Shown here: piece after piece, positions 32,416 through 33,786 of the stretch
How positions within the stretch are numbered: position 1 is the first letter of the stretch
Layout: each line of letters begins with the position of its first letter
Source of the DNA: a bacterium UBP8_UBA6595
Lineage (GTDB): Bacteria; Margulisbacteria; Marinamargulisbacteria; UBA6595
Assembly (NCBI GenBank): GCA_002433595.1
Contig: DJIL01000045.1
Coordinates: forward strand, 1 to 33,786
Length of the DNA: 33,786 bases
Reading direction: 5' to 3'
Notes under the pieces: generated by a model
Database searches by the model: none
The model's input: the letters and a program-made list of their open reading frames with translations, nothing else
Told to the model about the DNA's origin: nothing
Position numbers and translations under genes: made by a program

Positions 32416-33735
32416 TTATAGTTCGGGATTTTCTAAACTTTTTAATTGGAGATGAGATCCGATGAACCGAATTGCTTCGTGAAGCGCATAGAATGGGTCT
32501 GCTCTATCAACAAAAGCATCGAATTCTCCGGAAACTGTAGAGGCAAGGGGAAGTATTGGATTTTCCTTTAGTGCTGCTTCATAGTTATTTTGAAGTTCAG
32601 TTCGAGTTTTATCGTGTATGTTCTGCTGTTTTGTTGAATGAGCCAAACGATTCCTTTTTATAGTCTGAAAAAATTTAAGTATTAGAGTTTTTTGATCAGA
32701 CTGGGGGTTGGCTTCGAGGTAAGCTTTGGTTTTTTCTAAAGCATCTAGTGTTACATCTATCCGTGTTTTAAGTGCCTCGAGTAACAATTCTGGAACTGTT
32801 TTAGTTTCTAGTTTTTTTAAGAGGCTAGCGAATGATTTTTTAGGATTGATTAGGAATTTACCACGTATCTTTTTGTTAGTTCCATTCTTAATACAGTTAA
32901 TTATTGCGTCTTTATGCTCCAATAAAATGGCTCGATCAATTTTACTTACTGGACTAAAGACGTTTTCAGAGAGTTTGCCCTTTAATTCCTTTAAAACGTT
33001 AATGTTCAGATCTACAGAGTCGTTAGTTAGTATTTGGATGTTTGCTTTTCGGGTAAGTTCAAATAGAGGGGTGTAAGCGGACTCAAGGTTCATGAGTGAA
33101 AAGTCTACAGAATCTAAATCAGTAACGCACAACTTATGACGTTCACATACGCCTAGGTCTCTGTTATGTAGGTTTGGTACTAGTGCATAGCTAGTTAGAA
33201 TCATGGATGCAATATCCTCATGGTCTGGATAAACGAATTGTAAAATTTTGTAGTTATCAAATTTAAACGATCTAAACGCGGCTATTGCATCAGTTGCAAC
33301 TAGAACTTGCTTTGTTGATTGATCAATGACCGGTGTTTGTTCAGGGGCTATGAGACCGCTGGTAAGTGGTCGGCTCTGTTTCTGGAAAGTTTCTGCAACT
33401 ATTTTTAATATTTTTGCATTACAATTACTTGACATAAGAGTGTCTTTAATAAAAAGCGTCCTATCTTGAGAAGTATAGACGCCTTCTAATTCACCAGGAT
33501 CGCTGTGTTCTTCTGGGAAATGCTTAAGTTTTAATGTGTCTATACGCGTCAAGTCGTCTGAATTTAGGTTCTCTAAAACTCCTGCTGCGTCTATAGCAAC
33601 CTGGCGGTGTGCTGTGGGTAGGGGGCTAGTCATCGTTGGGAAGTTTGGGTCCTGACTTCGGTGGAAACCGTTCTGGGGATAGCCATTGCTACGGGATAGT
33701 AATGCTGCTCCAAACAATGCGCTTTTAAATTTCAT
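32416..33735 (-). CDS. Unrecognised 439-aa protein
   Basis: I do not recognise this family. The ATG at 33735 (MKFKSALFGAALLSRS) has a strong gggaga ribosome binding site; an earlier in-frame start twelve codons upstream would lie within the promoter repeats. The first 15 residues are mildly hydrophobic but not a clear signal peptide. Residues 16-50 are polar and Pro/Asn-rich. The middle (about 60-235) is mixed alpha/beta with two cysteines close together (VCERHKLC). From about 240 to 400 it is strongly helical and Lys-rich (KELKGKLSE, LLKKLETKTVPELLLEALKTRIDVTLDALEKTKAYLEAN). It is AT-rich relative to the genes beside it, especially cobA-hemD, and stands alone on the minus strand. Acquired or effector-like origin is possible but not shown. 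Confidence 0.75.
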   Translation of the reverse strand: MKFKSALFGAALLSRSNGYPQNGFHRSQDPNFPTMTSPLPTAHRQVAIDAAGVLENLNSDDLTRIDTLKLKHFPEEHSDPGELEGVYTSQDRTLFIKDTLMSSNCNAKILKIVAETFQKQSRPLTSGLIAPEQTPVIDQSTKQVLVATDAIAAFRSFKFDNYKILQFVYPDHEDIASMILTSYALVPNLHNRDLGVCERHKLCVTDLDSVDFSLMNLESAYTPLFELTRKANIQILTNDSVDLNINVLKELKGKLSENVFSPVSKIDRAILLEHKDAIINCIKNGTNKKIRGKFLINPKKSFASLLKKLETKTVPELLLEALKTRIDVTLDALEKTKAYLEANPQSDQKTLILKFFQTIKRNRLAHSTKQQNIHDKTRTELQNNYEAALKENPILPLASTVSGEFDAFVDRADPFYALHEAIRFIGSHLQLKSLENPEL

Positions 33736-33753
33736 AAGAAATTCTCCCTCTGT

Positions 33754-33786
33754 ACTATATTCAGTATACAAACTATATTTAGTATA
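33754..33786 (-). repeat. Tandem near-palindromic repeats upstream of the 439-aa protein gene
   Basis: Two 15-base units (33754-33768 and 33772-33786) match at 14 of 15 positions and are spaced 18 bases apart. On the minus strand each begins tatact, a fair -10 box, and each is partly self-complementary (tact/agta arms). They lie 19-51 bases before the ATG. They could be operator sites for a dimeric regulator or overlapping promoter elements. The array may continue beyond the window. Confidence 0.6.

Overview
The window looks like chromosomal DNA of a motile, Gram-negative-type bacterium of moderate to low GC. There is no phage, transposase, integrase or CRISPR signal. The envelope genes (MlaA, MlaC, an RND exporter) imply an outer membrane. 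The 7TM-HD phosphodiesterase PgpH next to YbeY recalls Firmicutes and lineages near Cyanobacteria, as does a CofG-type deazaflavin radical SAM protein. This mix fits a poorly sampled phylum; a Margulisbacteria-like lineage is a guess that cannot be tested from the sequence alone.

Layout, left to right. (1) 1-491: 3' end of a 23S rRNA gene and a 5S rRNA gene on +. (2) 551-12879, all +: a CofG-like gene, two unrecognised small genes, then a compact flagellar export and switch operon (fliM-like, a ParA-type ATPase, fliN-like, a fliO-like gene, fliP, fliQ, fliR, flhB, flhA, an 83-aa gene, a FliA-type sigma factor), ending in a SulP anion transporter whose start overlaps the sigma-factor stop. Most junctions overlap by a few bases. 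(3) 12950-15868, +: a single-domain response regulator with an altered metal site, a GlmU-like sugar nucleotidyltransferase and glucose-6-phosphate isomerase. (4) 15922-20923, +: mlaA, mlaC and an MMPL/RND exporter behind a good sigma-70-type promoter, then mtaB. (5) 20889-27309, all -: rpsT, mreB, an orphan GspE/PilB ATPase, a Sua5/TsaC gene, miaA, pgpH and ybeY, tightly packed. (6) 27428-29250, +: accD-accA, divergent from rpsT. (7) 29267-29344, -: tRNA-Pro(TGG), then about 520 bases of hairpin-rich non-coding DNA. (8) 29867-32301, +: a short hemA and a cobA-hemD fusion. (9) 32416-33735, -: an AT-rich gene for an unrecognised protein, cut off upstream by the window edge.

How the genes work together. 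FliPQR, FlhB and FlhA form the inner-membrane export gate, FliM/FliN the cytoplasmic sorting and switch ring, and the sigma factor probably drives late flagellar genes located elsewhere. MlaA-MlaC-RND looks like an intermembrane lipid route without the MlaFEDB ABC importer. MtaB, Sua5/TsaC and MiaA all act on A37 of tRNA. AccA and AccD are the carboxyltransferase halves of acetyl-CoA carboxylase. HemA and CobA-HemD cover the first step of tetrapyrrole synthesis and the uroporphyrinogen III branch. The points most worth a second look are the divergent CofG at the end of the rRNA operon, the unusual FliM-ParA-FliN arrangement, the apparently leaderless hemA with a shortened product and no hemC, and the folded element at 32305-32368.
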